Notes under the pieces: generated by a model | The model's input: only the letters and a program-made list of their open reading frames with translations | What the model was told of the DNA's origin: nothing | The model's database searches: none | Source: Citrus sinensis | Lineage: Eukaryota > Streptophyta > Magnoliopsida > Sapindales > Rutaceae | NCBI RefSeq assembly: GCF_022201045.2 | Contig: NC_068559.1 | Coordinates: forward strand, 24,001,501 to 24,065,500 | Direction of reading: 5' to 3' | Length of the DNA: 64,000 nucleotides | Position numbers and translations under genes: made by a program | Shown here: positions 11,029 through 24,610 of the stretch, piece by piece | Layout of the letters: each line of letters opens with the position of its first letter | Numbering within the stretch: the stretch's first letter is position 1

Positions 11029-14003
11029 ATGAGAAGAGAGGAAGCTGTTTTTTGTTTCGTGGCTCTTTTTGGCTTATGGACTTGTGCATGCGGATTGCTT
11101 TCACCTAAAGGTGTCAACTATGAAGGTAATTGAAGTGCTTTCTCAAAGTTTTAAGCTCTCGAAAAATTTATAAGCCTGAAGAAATCGTTTTGAAAAATTT
11201 ATGCAGTGCAAGCTCTGATGGGCATTAAAGATTCCTTGCATGATCCTCATGATGTTCTAAACAACTGGGATGAGAACTCAGTTGATCCATGCAGCTGGGC
11301 TTTGGTTACTTGTTCTGATGGTTTAGTCACTGGACTGTAAGTACTGCTTCAAAACAGCCAAAGTGTGCGGTAGAACTAGAACTTGAAACAAAAGAAGAAA
11401 ATGTTTATGCTGTTAAAATGGTTTTATTGTGTTACAGAGGCGCTCCAAGCCAGAATTTATCTGGCACTTTGTCTTCAAGTATAGGGAACTTGACAAATCT
11501 CCAGCTTGTGTGAGTATGATGTTATTACTAGAGAAAGTTTTGATTATAGTTCTTATACAAGTGATTTGTTCAGATGGGGTTTTTTTTTTTCTTTTGGCAG
11601 GCTTCTTCAGAATAACAATATATCAGGACACATCCCAACTGAGATTGGGAAGCTATCAAAGCTTCTTACACTTGATCTTTCTAACAACTTCTTCACTGGT
11701 CCAATTCCCAGCACAGTATCCCACTTAGAAACCCTCCAATATCTGTAAGTGAACATTAAGGCATTGCTAAGAAATTTTCTTTTGCTTACATTATATTTCA
11801 TCAGTCTCATTAATTTTCAATTCATTGAATTTAAATCAGGAGGCTGAACAACAACAGTCTAACAGGCGCAATTCCTCCCTCTTTGTCAAACATGTCACAG
11901 CTTGCTTTTCTGTAATTCTCTTCAAACCTTATCCCATGATCATAACTATATTATACTTCATAATAATAATCTTTATTTCTCAACAAGGTTTGTGAATTTA
12001 TTTAATAGGGATTTGTCCTATAATAATCTCAGTGGTCCTGTGCCTAGCTTCCACGCTAAAACATTTAAGTAAGTCGAGCCCCTAGAATCTCCTTCCTGTT
12101 TCCGTTTTTTCCCTTTTTAATTTGAGAACTTGGAATGTTATTAAAATTATGGGACAATCTTTGAATAATTTACTTGACACAGCATAACTGGAAACTCTCT
12201 GATATGTGCTACTGGAGCCGAGGAAGACTGCTTTGGAACAGCACCAATGCCACTTTCTTTTGCCTTGAATAATTCTCCAAGTAAATACAATCCCTCTTGT
12301 GCAAGTTTCTATGTCAGTCCAAAATTTGAAGTTTTTGGTGCTAACGAACTTTTTTTTGTGCAAAAAAACTTTGTGTCCTTTATTTTTCTTTAATTAGTTT
12401 ATGGTTCATAATGAAGTTATTGTTTTACCTTGACATATATGCAATTAGTGTCTGGCTTTGTTTTGAAATTCGAATTATCCTGACATGAAATTCTCTATGC
12501 TTCATTAGACTCAAAACCTTCTGGAATGCCAAAGGGACAAAAAATTGCTCTAGCCCTCGGATCAAGCCTAGGCTGCATCTCCCTACTAATTCTTGGTTTC
12601 GGATTTCTTCTCTGGTGGAGGCAAAGACATAACCAACAAATATTCTTTGATGTTAATGGTTAGTAAAACATAATTGAGAAATAAATAAAGCACTAGGAAC
12701 TTTAAATAGTTGATAGAAACAAAGCTAAATTTACCTTTTTAATATTTCAGAACAACGTCGCGAAGAAGTTTGCCTAGGAAACTTGAAGAGATTTCATTTC
12801 AAAGAACTTCAGAGTGCTACCAGCAATTTCAGCAGCAAGAATCTGGTTGGGAAGGGTGGTTTTGGAAATGTCTACAAAGGGTATCTCCAAGATGGAACTG
12901 TTGTAGCTGTAAAAAGGCTTAAAGATGGGAATGCCATTGGAGGTGAAATCCAATTTCAGACTGAAGTTGAGATGATCAGCTTAGCAGTTCATCGGAATCT
13001 GCTCAGGCTCATCGGATTCTGTATGACAACAACAGAGAGGCTTCTGGTATATCCTTACATGTCCAATGGGAGCGTTGCTTCCCGTCTCAAAGGTAGCAAG
13101 CGTCAATATTTTATTCATAAGAGTTCTTAAACAACTGACCATTTCACTAGGCACATCTAGAACAGATTCTACTGGATGAACATAACTTTCGTGACTGTTT
13201 TTTCCCTCTTGCAGCAAAACCATCCTTGGATTGGGCAACGAGAAAAAGAATTGCGTTGGGAGCTGCAAGAGGTCTGCTGTACTTGCATGAACAGTGTGAC
13301 CCCAAGATCATTCACAGAGATGTGAAGGCTGCAAATATATTGCTTGACGAGTATTATGAGGCTGTAGTAGGAGATTTTGGCCTGGCAAAGCTGTTGGATC
13401 ATTGTGATTCGCATGTAACAACAGCTGTGAGGGGCACTGTGGGACATATAGCTCCAGAGTATCTATCAACAGGCCAGTCCTCTGAGAAAACAGATGTTTT
13501 TGGTTTTGGGATCCTTTTGCTTGAATTGATCTCTGGCCTAAGAGCTTTAGAATTCGGGAAGACGGCAAACCAGAAAGGCGCTATGCTTGACTGGGTGAGC
13601 TAAACAAACATGTTGTTCTTGGTCGATTCAAGTTTCATATTCTGCGTTGATTGTATCATTTAACTTGTTTTCATGATTGTAGGTGAAGAAAATCCATCAG
13701 GAAAAGAAACTTGAGATGCTGGTTGATAAGGACCTGAAGAACAACTATGACCGAATTGAGCTTGAAGAAATGGTACAAGTTGCTCTCTTATGTACTCAAT
13801 ACCTTCCCAGTCTCAGACCTAAGATGTCTGAAGTTGTCCGGATGCTGGAAGGCGATGGACTTGCAGAGAAATGGGCAGCTTCTCAAAAAGCTGAAGCAAC
13901 GAGATCCAGAGCCAATGAATTCTCCTCTTCAGAGCGATACTCTGACCTTACTGACGACTCTTCATTGTTGGTTCAAGCAATGGAGCTCTCTGGACCAAGG
14001 TGA
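11029..14003 (+). CDS. NIK: LRR receptor-like kinase of the NSP-interacting kinase (NIK) group
   Basis: Eleven exons: 11029-11125, 11207-11336, 11438-11509, 11601-11744, 11840-11911, 12009-12068, 12183-12280, 12509-12658, 12751-13092, 13215-13594, 13683-14003. They total 1866 nt, giving 621 residues. LRR exons of 72, 144 and 72 bp are the classic LRR-II pattern. Order: signal peptide (1-22); LRRNT with [11 protein letters not shown]; about five LRRs (75-190); transmembrane helix (about 237-260); Ser/Thr kinase. Kinase motifs: GKGGFG 308-313, [16 protein letters not shown] with Asp424, DFG Asp442, [14 protein letters not shown] activation loop. The tail [20 protein letters not shown] is typical of NIKs. 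Family role: plasma-membrane kinases that limit geminiviruses by suppressing translation, and co-receptors in immunity. It cannot be assigned to NIK1, 2 or 3 from sequence alone. All frames are intact. Confidence 0.93.
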
Positions 14004-14753
14004 CATGACATGATGCTCCAAAGGCGCAGAAAATAAACTGTGATAAATGTTACAAAGAATGTGTCGGAATGAGCTTGTTTTATGGTAGCAATATACCGAA
14101 GCTCTAGCCCTTTTGTGTCAAATTCCTGATTGTACAGATTCGGATTGAAAAGAAACCGAAGCTAGTTAAGAGTGTTACAAATCCTGTTTTTGGTGAGTGA
14201 AGAATTTTTCTGGAGATGTTTTAAAGAGAGTTGGATTGTAAAAAGATGCTCTCAGAATAAATTTTGCTTCCTCTTTCAAATTTAATAGCATCAGCAAGAA
14301 TCATCGTCTACTGTTGTCAAAAAGAAAGTGGAGATGTTTCTTGTCTTGTATTTCAAAGCTTTATCTCCACTTTAAGGTTAGTGACAGAATTACGTACAAG
14401 CAATTCAATTACACATAACCAAAAACGAGTAATGTAGCAAGTAACACCAAACTCAGGAACTAAGATATAAATGAGTTTGAAGTAACTTGAGCCATGATCA
14501 TCAAGTTTATCATTTCATGAGATCTGTAGTGTATAGTCAACAGCTTACGGAAATTATAGACACTGTCATTTCTATGAACTACGATTGTTCAATACATAGT
14601 CTGGAGATAGCCCCAGGGGCCGAAGTGGTTTTCAGATAGTTTTATTTAACTGACCACCCAAGTTCAAATTCTTCTTCTTCTTTTTTGGTTGGGGGTGGCG
14701 GGGGGGGAGACTATTTGGAAGCAAATGAGAACTTTAAATGGGAAGTACAATGC
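14004..14753. other. Converging 3' ends of the NIK and F-box genes
   Basis: This stretch holds the NIK 3' UTR (AATAAA-like word near 14255) and the F-box 3' flank; the genes are tail to tail. A G-rich stretch (gttgggggtggcggggggggag) sits near 14688-14710, after a run of ttcttcttcttc. The words gccgaagtggtt and aagttcaaattc near 14619-14670 weakly resemble tRNA A- and B-boxes, but the structure is too poor to call a SINE. Confidence 0.5.
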
Positions 14754-16295
14754 TTAATTCTGAATAAATATAATTTCTGCTCGAGGAGAAGCTCGTATAA
14801 ATCTCACTAACTCAATCAACATATTCACTTTTCTCTCTGTAACAAATGTGCAAGGGGTGATACTCATTATCTCAAGCACTGGAGAATTACTAAGCAAAAA
14901 TTTGATTAGCCCCATCTCGTGGGGTACACCAGATATATCTGTCATCTTCACAAGTTTCAGTTGTTTAAAAGAGCAATCTGCATGGCATTCTTTTTCCCAA
15001 AAATCCAAATCAGGTGCTTCTATAGCAGCTAATGTATTTGAGGAACCCTATAAAAAATAATGAGCAAAAAACAAAATTTAAGATACAACATTGTATGCTG
15101 AAAAAGAAAATTTTTTCTTTCCACAACCCAAAATTAAACTTTCCTATGTTTAAAATGACTTACTGAAATATGAAGTTCCTTCAGATTAGGAGAGTTCGTA
15201 ATCAATCGAATAACAACGAGTATCTCTTTCATATCTTCAAAACTCACTTGATAAAGTTCAATCACTTTTAGATGATTATATGTAATCGGAAGTCTTCCCG
15301 GATCATCACCTATACTCAAATACTTTAGGGGGGAAAAGAAACAAACAGAAGTTAATTGTAGATCTATCACAAGTAAAAGCTAAGAGTCAGACTAGTTGAT
15401 CATATATACTAAAAATATCAAATAAAATACGACTACATCAGCTCCTCTGGACCAAAAAATAGTAATAATTAATTGTTACCTTGGTGAAGTATATATACCC
15501 GACAAGTTTCTCAAGTTGAGGCACTCCACCAAGAATCTTGAGAAAATTGCAACTTGAACTTTGCTCAAAGTGTTCGGCGATGTCGTCAGTCATATACATA
15601 GCAATGGACATGGAAACCAATAATGGAGTACTTTCAAGATGAATGTCTTTAAATTCACCCTCTAGATACAAGTACTTGAGTTCTGGAGCACATATATTCA
15701 GATCTAAACTGTCAAAATATGACAATGAGAGGCTCTCCAGCAGTGGGCAACTGGAAATGAGACTTTCAATTGCCTCAGGGGCAACCAAAACTTGATGAAG
15801 ATTAAGACTCCTCAAGCAAGGAAATCCAGTAAAAGTCAGAGGAGGATCAAACTCGCATCGAAACAGCTCCAAACGAGTTAATTTCCTACAGTTAAAAAGA
15901 CAAGAAGGTACTCTAAACCACTCCCCTTCTCCTAATTCAAGAACCAATTCCCTGATATCATTCCTGGAAAGGAAAAGTAACCACTGATCAATGTCCGGGC
16001 AGGACTGCAAATGCACAGTAGAAAGCTGGAACTTGTGAATCGGTCCTTGATGAAGAAAAAGAGCATGAGTGATAAATTTCACAAGGCTCTTCTCAACTGG
16101 AACTCGGTCATTAGAAATGGGAACACAGTTTTCATCGAACACAAGTTGAGTGAGTGTAGCCCATTTGTACCTCCATTTACTTGATAAAATGCAAGTTCTC
16201 ACCGCATCCCCTATCGGTAATCGAGTGAGGATATTTTCTAAAATGCTTTGCGGAAGATCGCTTATGAAATCCTCCGCAGCATCACCCATCTGCAT
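14754..16295 (-). CDS. F-box/FBD/LRR-repeat protein (At1g13570-like)
   Basis: Three exons on the minus strand: 16295-15480, 15322-15164 and 15047-14754, summing to 422 residues with the start at MQMGDAAED. ATGs lie at 16320-16322 (nine residues more) and two codons downstream, so the exact start is open. F-box at about 6-55: FISDLPQSILENILTRLPI, then CILSSKWRYKWATLTQLVFD. The middle has irregular LRR/FBD-type repeats (LTRLELFRCEFDPP, LRSLNLHQVLV, SCPLLESLSLSY). The end, LIKFLLSNSPVLEIMSI, is an FBD signature. Family role: substrate receptor of an SCF ubiquitin ligase, binding SKP1 through the F-box; the target is unknown. It matches the At1g13570 type in length and order. A 5' intron ending near 16305 is possible, since a CTAG acceptor lies just upstream of the start. 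Confidence 0.88.
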
Positions 16296-16335
16296 CGTAT
16301 TTATTACTAGCCCACCAATCAATGCAAATACTTAA

Positions 16336-18414
16336 AATTTATGAAACATTAAAATTAAACCAAAAAGTCAATTTTACATTTCATTTCCTATAATTTCTTT
16401 CTGTCTTGCACCATCATCAAATGTTGCTTTTCAGCAACAAGAGAGCAATTATAAAAGATCCTATTATAAAATAGATAAATAATTTTTTTTGCTTTATTTT
16501 CCTTTTGCTACAAGAAAACTAATCGCTGATCCCAATAACAATTTTGGAATAAAAATAGCAGGCTGAAAAAGTATTGATAAGTGAGACGATCAAAGGGAGG
16601 AAAGGGAGAATCAGATCTTAGATCGATGGTAAAATGGAAGAAGATAACAAAAGGCAGTGGCAAAAGGGTAAAAATATGAGAATTCAAGGGCTGAGAGTAT
16701 AAGAACAAGCACCTTAGACGAACATTATAAGTAATATGTCTTCTCTTCTTCTTCGTCGTTCTTACATCTCTGGAAAGACCGTGATGAGAGCTCCCGACCA
16801 GAGCGAAGGCCCGTTTGTCCCTTAAGCCACTGATAATTTAAGTATTAAATATAAATAATACCAACTACAATTTTAAAATTTTTTTAAAAAATTATATTTA
16901 ATTAATAACATACAAATATAATTTGTCATTCAGGTTTCATAAATTGTAAGAAACTTAATTTATCTTCAATAAAATAGAACTAAATAATTTTAAAAAATAT
17001 GAATTAATTAATTTTTAATTTTGAAATTAGCTGAATAAAAATTGGTCGGTTCAGTGTTAAAATTAAAAAAAAAATCCACCATCTACTTTTTTTTTAATTT
17101 TTTTAAAAATACACAATTTCTTTTTTATTCAGTGTTAAGAAACTTAATCTATGTTTAATAAAATAGAACCAAATAATTTAAAAAATATGAACTAATTAAT
17201 TTTTAATTTTGAAATGAGCCGAATAAAAAATTGATCGGTTCAGTATTAAAATTAAAAAAATAAGAAACTTTCAATTTATATGTACAATAATTTTTTTAAT
17301 AATATTTTTGCATAGGACATGAATGATTAGTGATTATAATTAAATTGAACTAAACAAATTAATTAAATTTAAGTGAAAAATATAAAAATTTAACTAGTAT
17401 AAAAGAAAAAATATTAAATTTTATGAACCCAACCACATAAAACCGAATTAAATTTAGTTCCTAAGTGTGGTTTGTATCCGGTTCATAATTTTTTTGAACC
17501 GATTAAGCTCGGTTCGGTTCGATGTTTGGACAAACTGAACCGAACGGATTTTTACCCCCCCGTTTTACCCGATGAAATTATAAATGACAAGTCAAACGAT
17601 TACTACTCTGGAATAAAACTCTTACGACATGTCATCTATGTACGGAATAAAAAGAGCACGCATAGAAATTTAGTAAAACCACTTGTTGCCCAAGTGGTGC
17701 GTACTGCTCAATTCCTATTTCAAGTTCGATCTAACAACGTCATTTCACCATTGATGAAATCTTTTTTTTTTCCGAGCAACAATAATTTTCAACTCTATGA
17801 CAAAGTTGTTTAAAAGAAATTAATTTTTCTTTGTAAGTATAAAGTATTATAGGACAAAAAAATAACGGAAGCAAAATAAGTAGCAAGATTAACGAGCTGC
17901 AATAATTTTCGTTTTTATGACAGCTTTTTTATTTATCCACAATCACTGTGACATTAGCCAATATACAAATTTTACATCCTAACTTGGTAAGTGTAAAATT
18001 ATTTGTAAAAAGAAATTAACTACTGCCTGGACCCCTCTTCAAATTGAACTATTACTTTCTCAGTAAACTTGTCGAGAAAATTGATTCTATTCTTTTGGTA
18101 TTAAATTTATCTCTGCAATCGTTGTAAGTAGCAAATAAAGCATTGCCAAAAAGTGACTTCCCCTACGATTACAAAATTTGTTGGACCAGCTTGTCACTAG
18201 AAACCTAAGAGAGAGAACTTTTATAACTCTCAAGACTTTTCATCAGTTGCCTCAACACCCTCTCAACAGAACAAAAACGGTCAATCAGTTTGACCGACTT
18301 TCCCGCGCTCAACCCCAGTATGGAATAGAGAAACAATTGATGGCAACAAGGAACGAATTGAGAATTCAAAAGGTGAATGTGAAAATGTGATCAATGTTGG
18401 GGGTGTAATCAAGA
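16336..18414. other. F-box gene leader, then AT-rich repeat-bearing DNA
   Basis: 16336-16800 probably holds the F-box 5' UTR and promoter on the minus strand (CT-rich leader read backwards near 16740-16780). From 16840 on the DNA is extremely AT-rich, with a two-copy 189-bp repeat listed separately. Around 17430-17560 there is a block rich in GGTTCGGTTCG and CCGAACGG words, common in degenerate plant DNA-transposon remnants. The stretch 17600-18410 has open frames but nothing recognisable. Confidence 0.55.
16940..17262. repeat. Two-copy AT-rich direct repeat, period 189 bp
   Basis: The segment taagaaacttaat ... aaaatagaac ... ttaattttgaaat ... cggttcagtgttaaaatta beginning near 16948 recurs beginning near 17137 with about 10 percent differences. 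It is noncoding. It may be part of a longer unrecognised element ending in the GGTTCGG-rich block near 17500. Confidence 0.8.
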
Positions 18415-21400
18415 TCAATTTCGGGTTAAGAATTTCTTGAACAAGAAGATTCCTACGCCACCAGCTGCCAAGGTTATAATTAGAGGAACTTTAAAGGGTT
18501 CGGCATCTGGCCAATTACTTTTCTTGGTCTTTCTTCCCTGGTGAGACCTCTCCCCCATGCTCTCATGAAGAAGATTGCTAAGATTGTCCAACTGATGCAT
18601 GACTTGACGTTGTCCTCGCACAATCCCTGATATCTGTTTGATCAGAAAATTAATTGACCGGCCAGTAAATAGTGAAGATCAGAAGATATACATTTAAGTG
18701 ATTAACCTATAGGACTATAAGGAAAAAATAAATAAAAATAAAAATCAAAGGGTTAAAGGATACAGAAAGCCATGGTACCTCATCCATTAAAGGTGACTCC
18801 TTAGCCAATTGGGATGAAGATGAGGAATTAGGCATTAAGGACCCATTGCCTAGACTTGAGATGAAGAAAGAAGTCGGAACAGAGCCATTGCATGCTTCAG
18901 CTGGAAGAGCCATATTTTGTTGACTTGAAGAATTTTTCTTGGTCAACTTCGCATTTAGCTCCTCAATATGAGTTGTAAAATCATCCATTCTATCAGTAAG
19001 TGAGGAGATCTGTTCTGAAAGGTGAGTGATGACACCCTAGAAAGATGGAATGGGAAAAAAAATTGGAAGAGCATAATGCGTTGGTCAGTAAACAATTGAA
19101 AGTTTCCATCGGATGGAACTGGCAAAATAACAAAAAGCAACATAGGAAATTAAACATGTGTATACATGACTGGCTAGTGTTGCTGACGACTCCACACTTC
19201 TACCATCAAACCTTCGGTCATTCATAACATATCCAGTAAGCTTAGACAGATTTTTGTCCCCCTGAGTTGAATACGAATGTGACATACCACTGCATAATCT
19301 CAACATAAGTAAATCTATTAGTTAAGACAGATGGCTTTCAAGTAGTTAAGGCAGATGACTTTTAAGTTAACCTCCAACTCAATAAACCATGAAAAACTAA
19401 CAAAGAAGAAGAACAAGAAATTCACCTTCGGAGATTCTTATTTCTCATGGCAACCCTGCTAGCAGAGGCTCGTGAAAGTGCTTCTTTAGGGCTCGATACG
19501 AGATCCTCATCTAGGCTGAGCTTTGTCTTTAAATCTTCTGGCAAGGCCTGTCAAATAGTTTCATCAGGACTGCCAAAGAAGGAGAAAGCATCATAAGCAT
19601 TTTGGAAGTTGTCATACCATAACCTCATTGACTAGTTTTTCCAGTTGAATCTGTTCTATATAGGTGCGTGGAACGTACGAACCTTCCAAACCCAGCTGCT
19701 CTGCAACATTTTTTACAATCAAGCGATCTTTTCCTTGCACCTGTTTACCAAATTGGGAGAAATGTTATTTTCGGTACATGTGTCACAAAAACAAGCTATA
19801 GGCTGGGAAACGACAAAGATAAAGAAGCAATCTATAGTATAATTAATAGAAACTACAAAACCATCATCTTGTAAGTGGTTACCCAAATCACTCTTCTTCA
19901 GTATGTATGATTTGAGTTTAAAATGTATAGCCTCAAGTGAAAAGGAAGATGATTTGAAGAATCACATCGGGATTCTCAGGGAGCAGTATGAAGTGGAAAG
20001 AAGTGAAACCATACTGAAAATTTCCAACATACAAGCTTTCCAAAAGACGGCAAAACTAAAAGTAAAAAGGTCTGATCTTGTTTTCTTATTCATTTAATTT
20101 TTGATGTAAGACTCCTTTCTTGAATAAATTTAGGAGAATGCTATGCTAATACGCAATAAAGAAGTACACTGCATTTGCATATAATAGTAACAACCAATCA
20201 TAATATAAACTGGATACTGTTCTTTTAACAATTGAAAAAGGGCTTCAATTGAGGTCCATTGCAAATGGAAACAAATTGAGATTACCATTCACGCATTAGT
20301 GTTGTAAACGATGCAACCATGAAGAAACCGGTAAAAACTAAATGAAAGTATAGAAGTTGCAAGAGGCACCTGAATATATTGGCGATTTAGTTGTTCTAGC
20401 CAATCAATTTTCACGCACACCCCCCTATCATCACAGAATACATGGCTGCTTCTTTTAAGTATGGTTGCAATCGTGTACCCCAGGGCCATTAGCCCACCAA
20501 GAAGGCGCACACTGACTTCAAAAGTAATTCTTGGAGATATCACAAATGGAATATCTGTCACCCACTCCTGCAATTAAAAATTAAAAATTATCATATCAGG
20601 TACAGCTTTGCAGCATTTTTTTTTTCATTCCCATAAACAAATATCTTTAGCAATAAACATTTCAAGCATAAATGAACTCTAGTAATTTGGAAGGACATAA
20701 ATTGCTTAATGAGAAACAGATAAATCCACCATTTGGACACCAAAGAGTTAGGCATGCAGACACCGTGTATAACAAGACATGACTTCATAGCTCCTTCCAC
20801 CAAGCATAGCGTTCCATAACCAAAATAAAGACATCCTACAAACGCCAGAAGCAGCCACCCCATGTTTTTGGAGTTAAAATTGATCTAAATCTTCATATTT
20901 GAAATTATAAATTCAATTGCTTTTTTAAAGAATACCATTAACTCTGTCGACAATGATATCATTTGGTGAATTGTTATTCATATTGGAGATGTGTTACACT
21001 AACAAATTAAATCCATGTGTTTGTTTTTAGCATTTGGCCATATCTAAGAGCCATACCCGCCAAAGTCCTTGGGAATCTTGACTTCCTTAACACATAGATA
21101 ACAGGACCTCTATAAGCATGCAGAATTTATCATTGCCATGATGAGATAAATTCAGAGGGTAAACCTCAAACATGAGACTGTATTTTCCATCTTTATTCCG
21201 CATCCTCAGATATGATTGGCAAGATTCTGGATCTTCACCAGGTGGTAGCAGATAAATATCATAAGTCTGCTCCATTGTTTCTGTATGTCCTTCAGGATAA
21301 ACAGCCTTAATTTGATCCACTGACAAATTCTTTGCTGACTAAAACAAAAGAAGACTCAGATATCAATGTAGATGAAAACATAGTTATTAAAAATGATTTT

Positions 21401-23413
21401 GGTAGTACAGCAATCAATTTCAGTAAAAGAATACGAGTTGAACAGTTATAAAAGAAGAACAACCTTTAAAATATAAGTTGGACTCTGAAATCCAGTAAAT
21501 GGATTGAAATTGTTTATAATTTTTATATGAGCTGTTTGTAGGTCCGGTTCAATGAAGGCCTTGTACATGGGATATACCTGTACAAAAGAATAAAGCTGAG
21601 CACTTTGAAAAGAGAATTCCAAATTCATATTGTCTCAAAACTATGCTCAATATTAAAATAAACAAACCGTTTCCGATATTTGTTGGATTATTTCTTCTGG
21701 TTCTTGACCAACACGTTGTATGTCACGTAAAACCCGTTTGACTAGGTCAAAATGAACTCCCCCTGTGACAGATACGCGCAGATCCAATAATGGTCGCAAC
21801 TTCTCACTCAAAGCATAGATGCCCTCAATAATCACAATACGAGAGCTTGGGACTTCAACGGTCCTGCCACAAATTGATGCCTAGCTTAGATCTTAGAACA
21901 TTAAGTGAATATGGAATGTCGTGACAAAGAAATGCACAAGTGCATTGGCCTTTTCAGTGCAGTGAGAAAAGCATGATTGCCATAGTTTATTGCATGTATA
22001 AAACTAGCATAGATAAACTTACACCTCTTAACACTTAACTTATTTTCTGTGAAAAGATATAAAATTACAACAGACTGAATGTTGTTATGCTCTATGTCCA
22101 CAATTTGGAGACAAAAATAAACTAAGGAATTAATACACCTCAAATGATAATGATTTTAGCATTTGTGATAGCAGTATTTTACTGAATATCTACTATGATA
22201 TCCTGAGACATTTTTTCTTAACAGCTTTCTAATCAAAACAAAGTAGTGTTCAACCTGTATCCTGTGCGGGAGCTAGACTTGAAATCGTAGATTGGAACCT
22301 GTACTGGCTTTCCTTCTCTTAAATCACGGACATTTTCAAGTAATGTGTCATAGTCTGTTAAGCGTGGATCTGTTTCAAATCAAGTAAAAAGTCATCGTTA
22401 CAATACACATCAGAGTATGCTCTCAGTTACAACCATTAGGTATTTGATGATGAATGGAAACAACATTTTTGCAAGCATTTGATTTGTTATGTGAAAAAAA
22501 CCACAAAGAACAACCTCGCTGCAGGCCAGTCACCGGAAAAAGTTCTTCATACACACCCTTCCAAACACATTCTACCAGAAACATACAAATACTAAACTTG
22601 AAGAGCTTAAAGAACTACAGCATCCATACTGAAGCTGGACTCTCAAACACAACAGAACAAATTATCTCCAGAATGAATTTAAACACATTCCTTGCCCTAA
22701 ACCCAATAGAACTCCTTTCCTATAAGAGTGCTACTTCTTCCATCCAAAGTAAGATTTAAGTCATGCTATGAACTGGAAAATCACTACCTTTCAAGACTTC
22801 TGCACTCCAGCCAAATAGTTGGATAAAGTGAAATATCGATTCATTCAGAAGATTCATCATAATTACCCGTCACATTGCATCAATACACGGCATACAACAG
22901 TGACAGCACACAAACTATTATGTGCATAAATTGGTTCTCTCTAGAAAAGTCATAATTTATTCAACCATATAGATGATAGCTATTCCCTAGAAGTAATATA
23001 AAGATAAATTGAGGTATTCCTGAAAAAAACATAGTGCAAACAGGAAAGGGGAGGAGGGGTATGTGCATAGAATTACCATCAAAGTTGCCATCAACAACTC
23101 GACTGGAATCGTTGTAGTTGTCCATAGATATGACAGCAATGCTGGGCATAAAGTTGAGAATCTTTTCAGTGAAAATGGTCTTACCAGCCCCAGAAGGACC
23201 TGCTAAACCTATCAATATTATGCCATCATTCTTCTGTGCTAGCAATTGACATGCACGGATAACTACAAAGAAACCCTTCTCAAATGACAAAGGATCTTGG
23301 ATGGGAACTATCTCATGCCGATCAGAGTCCTTTCTCTTAACCAACCGGACTTGGTCTTTCAATAGGACTGATTTTTTGTGGCGTGATTCAGCATTAGAAT
23401 TATCTTGAGCCAT
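18415..23413 (-). CDS. TTM: P-loop kinase-like/CYTH protein of the triphosphate tunnel metalloenzyme TTM1/TTM2 type
   Basis: Eleven coding exons on the minus strand: 23413-23077, 22369-22255, 21863-21668, 21577-21464, 21338-21165, 20567-20370, 19740-19618, 19547-19426, 19289-19166, 19036-18779, 18633-18415. They total 1980 nt, or 659 residues, with every junction in phase. Order: uridine-kinase-like P-loop domain with Walker A GPSGAGKT (72-79) and [13 protein letters not shown] tunnel domain in exons 4-6 ([42 protein letters not shown]); coiled-coil segment ([18 protein letters not shown]); C-terminal membrane anchor (about 636-652) with a short basic tail. In Arabidopsis, TTM1 and TTM2 are pyrophosphatases of the mitochondrial outer membrane that act in leaf senescence and pathogen response. 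Whether this is TTM1 or TTM2 is not decided. The frame is intact. Confidence 0.93.
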
Positions 23414-24610
23414 TGAAAAGTGGCTCCCACTGATGAAAACAAACAGAAAATGCATGAGGTAATTAAATTTGGAAGAGTACAAAACAAAGCAGTATATTGA
23501 GATAACTAGAGTGTAATAACTGTAAAGGCTAAATGGAAACAAACTAATCAAATAAAATCAAATTAGTGCGGTAAACATCAAAGACATTTGGGATGCAAAG
23601 CCATAAAATGTGTGCATTGGATGAGCATTCAATGATGTTCCAGGGAGTACAAGCAACAAAACAATCATTAAGTTAAGCTTATTATGATTGAGACAATTCC
23701 AAGCTTTTTGCTAAGCTGCTAGCAAAAATATTAGTTCAAATTCATACATCATCTCTCTCTTTTATCACGCAGAAGTATATTTGTAATTCAGTAACACATT
23801 CCAAAATCATAGGATTCCGACAATTTCAACTAAGGACCTTTCACATGATAGTGATGCAAGTCAGGCAGCTCAACTCCTACCGGCATTACATTGTATTAAG
23901 TGCAAATACATGTATTGATATCACAAACGATACCAACCAGCAGTGACTCTATACAACAACCATCACACAAATATGAAGCTACAATTGCAAACAAAAATAC
24001 AAATCTTTTGATCTACCACATGACGCATGTATGATCACACACGAGCTATAAAGAATTATATATGACATTAGAAACTGAAAAAAAAAAAAAAAAAACTCAA
24101 AACACAAATCTACACAAACCTATGACCACAAAACAAGGCTTAGAAACTCTGTTCCAACAACGATGGATCTTGCACAAACATTATCAAGCAACCAACTAAA
24201 CAACCCGAAGAACAGAAAAAAAGAAATACCCAGATAAAAAAATAACATTGAAAGAAAAATACCAGGAACGAAATGGGATCAAAAACCAATATTTTTAACT
24301 AAGAGAGCACCCACCGAGCTAGTTTCTTAGCAAATAATGAGTCAGTCACACACCGAGTGTGAGAGCCTCAGGATATTTATGATGTATTTTTAGTTCTCTC
24401 TAAAAATATAAAATGTATTTTTCTCGTCTTGTTTCCGGGAATGGAAAAAGAATGTGATTTTCCGGGATTTTTTTATTTTGTTGTTGTTTTTTTGGGAGAG
24501 TGTGAATTCTTGAGAATCAGCTAAAACACTGAGAGCGAAGAATGACTCTCACTCACAGCTCGTCTCAGAAAGAGAGCGAGAGAAAAGACAGAGGCGTATT
24601 GAATTTAATT
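23414..24610 (-). other. TTM 5' leader with an intron
   Basis: An acceptor (ttttcatcag, read on the minus strand) lies about 20 bases before the ATG, so the leader is spliced. The upstream leader exon is probably the pyrimidine- and GAGA-rich block around 24310-24610. An A run of about 19 bases at 24078-24096 lies in the presumed intron. Limits are inferred from splice consensus only. Confidence 0.4.

Noticed and set aside
14585-14710. Possible SINE behind NIK
   Set aside because: Only weak A- and B-box likeness; flanking duplications not found.
22454-22759. 101-residue open frame inside TTM
   Set aside because: It lies wholly in an intron of the minus-strand TTM gene.
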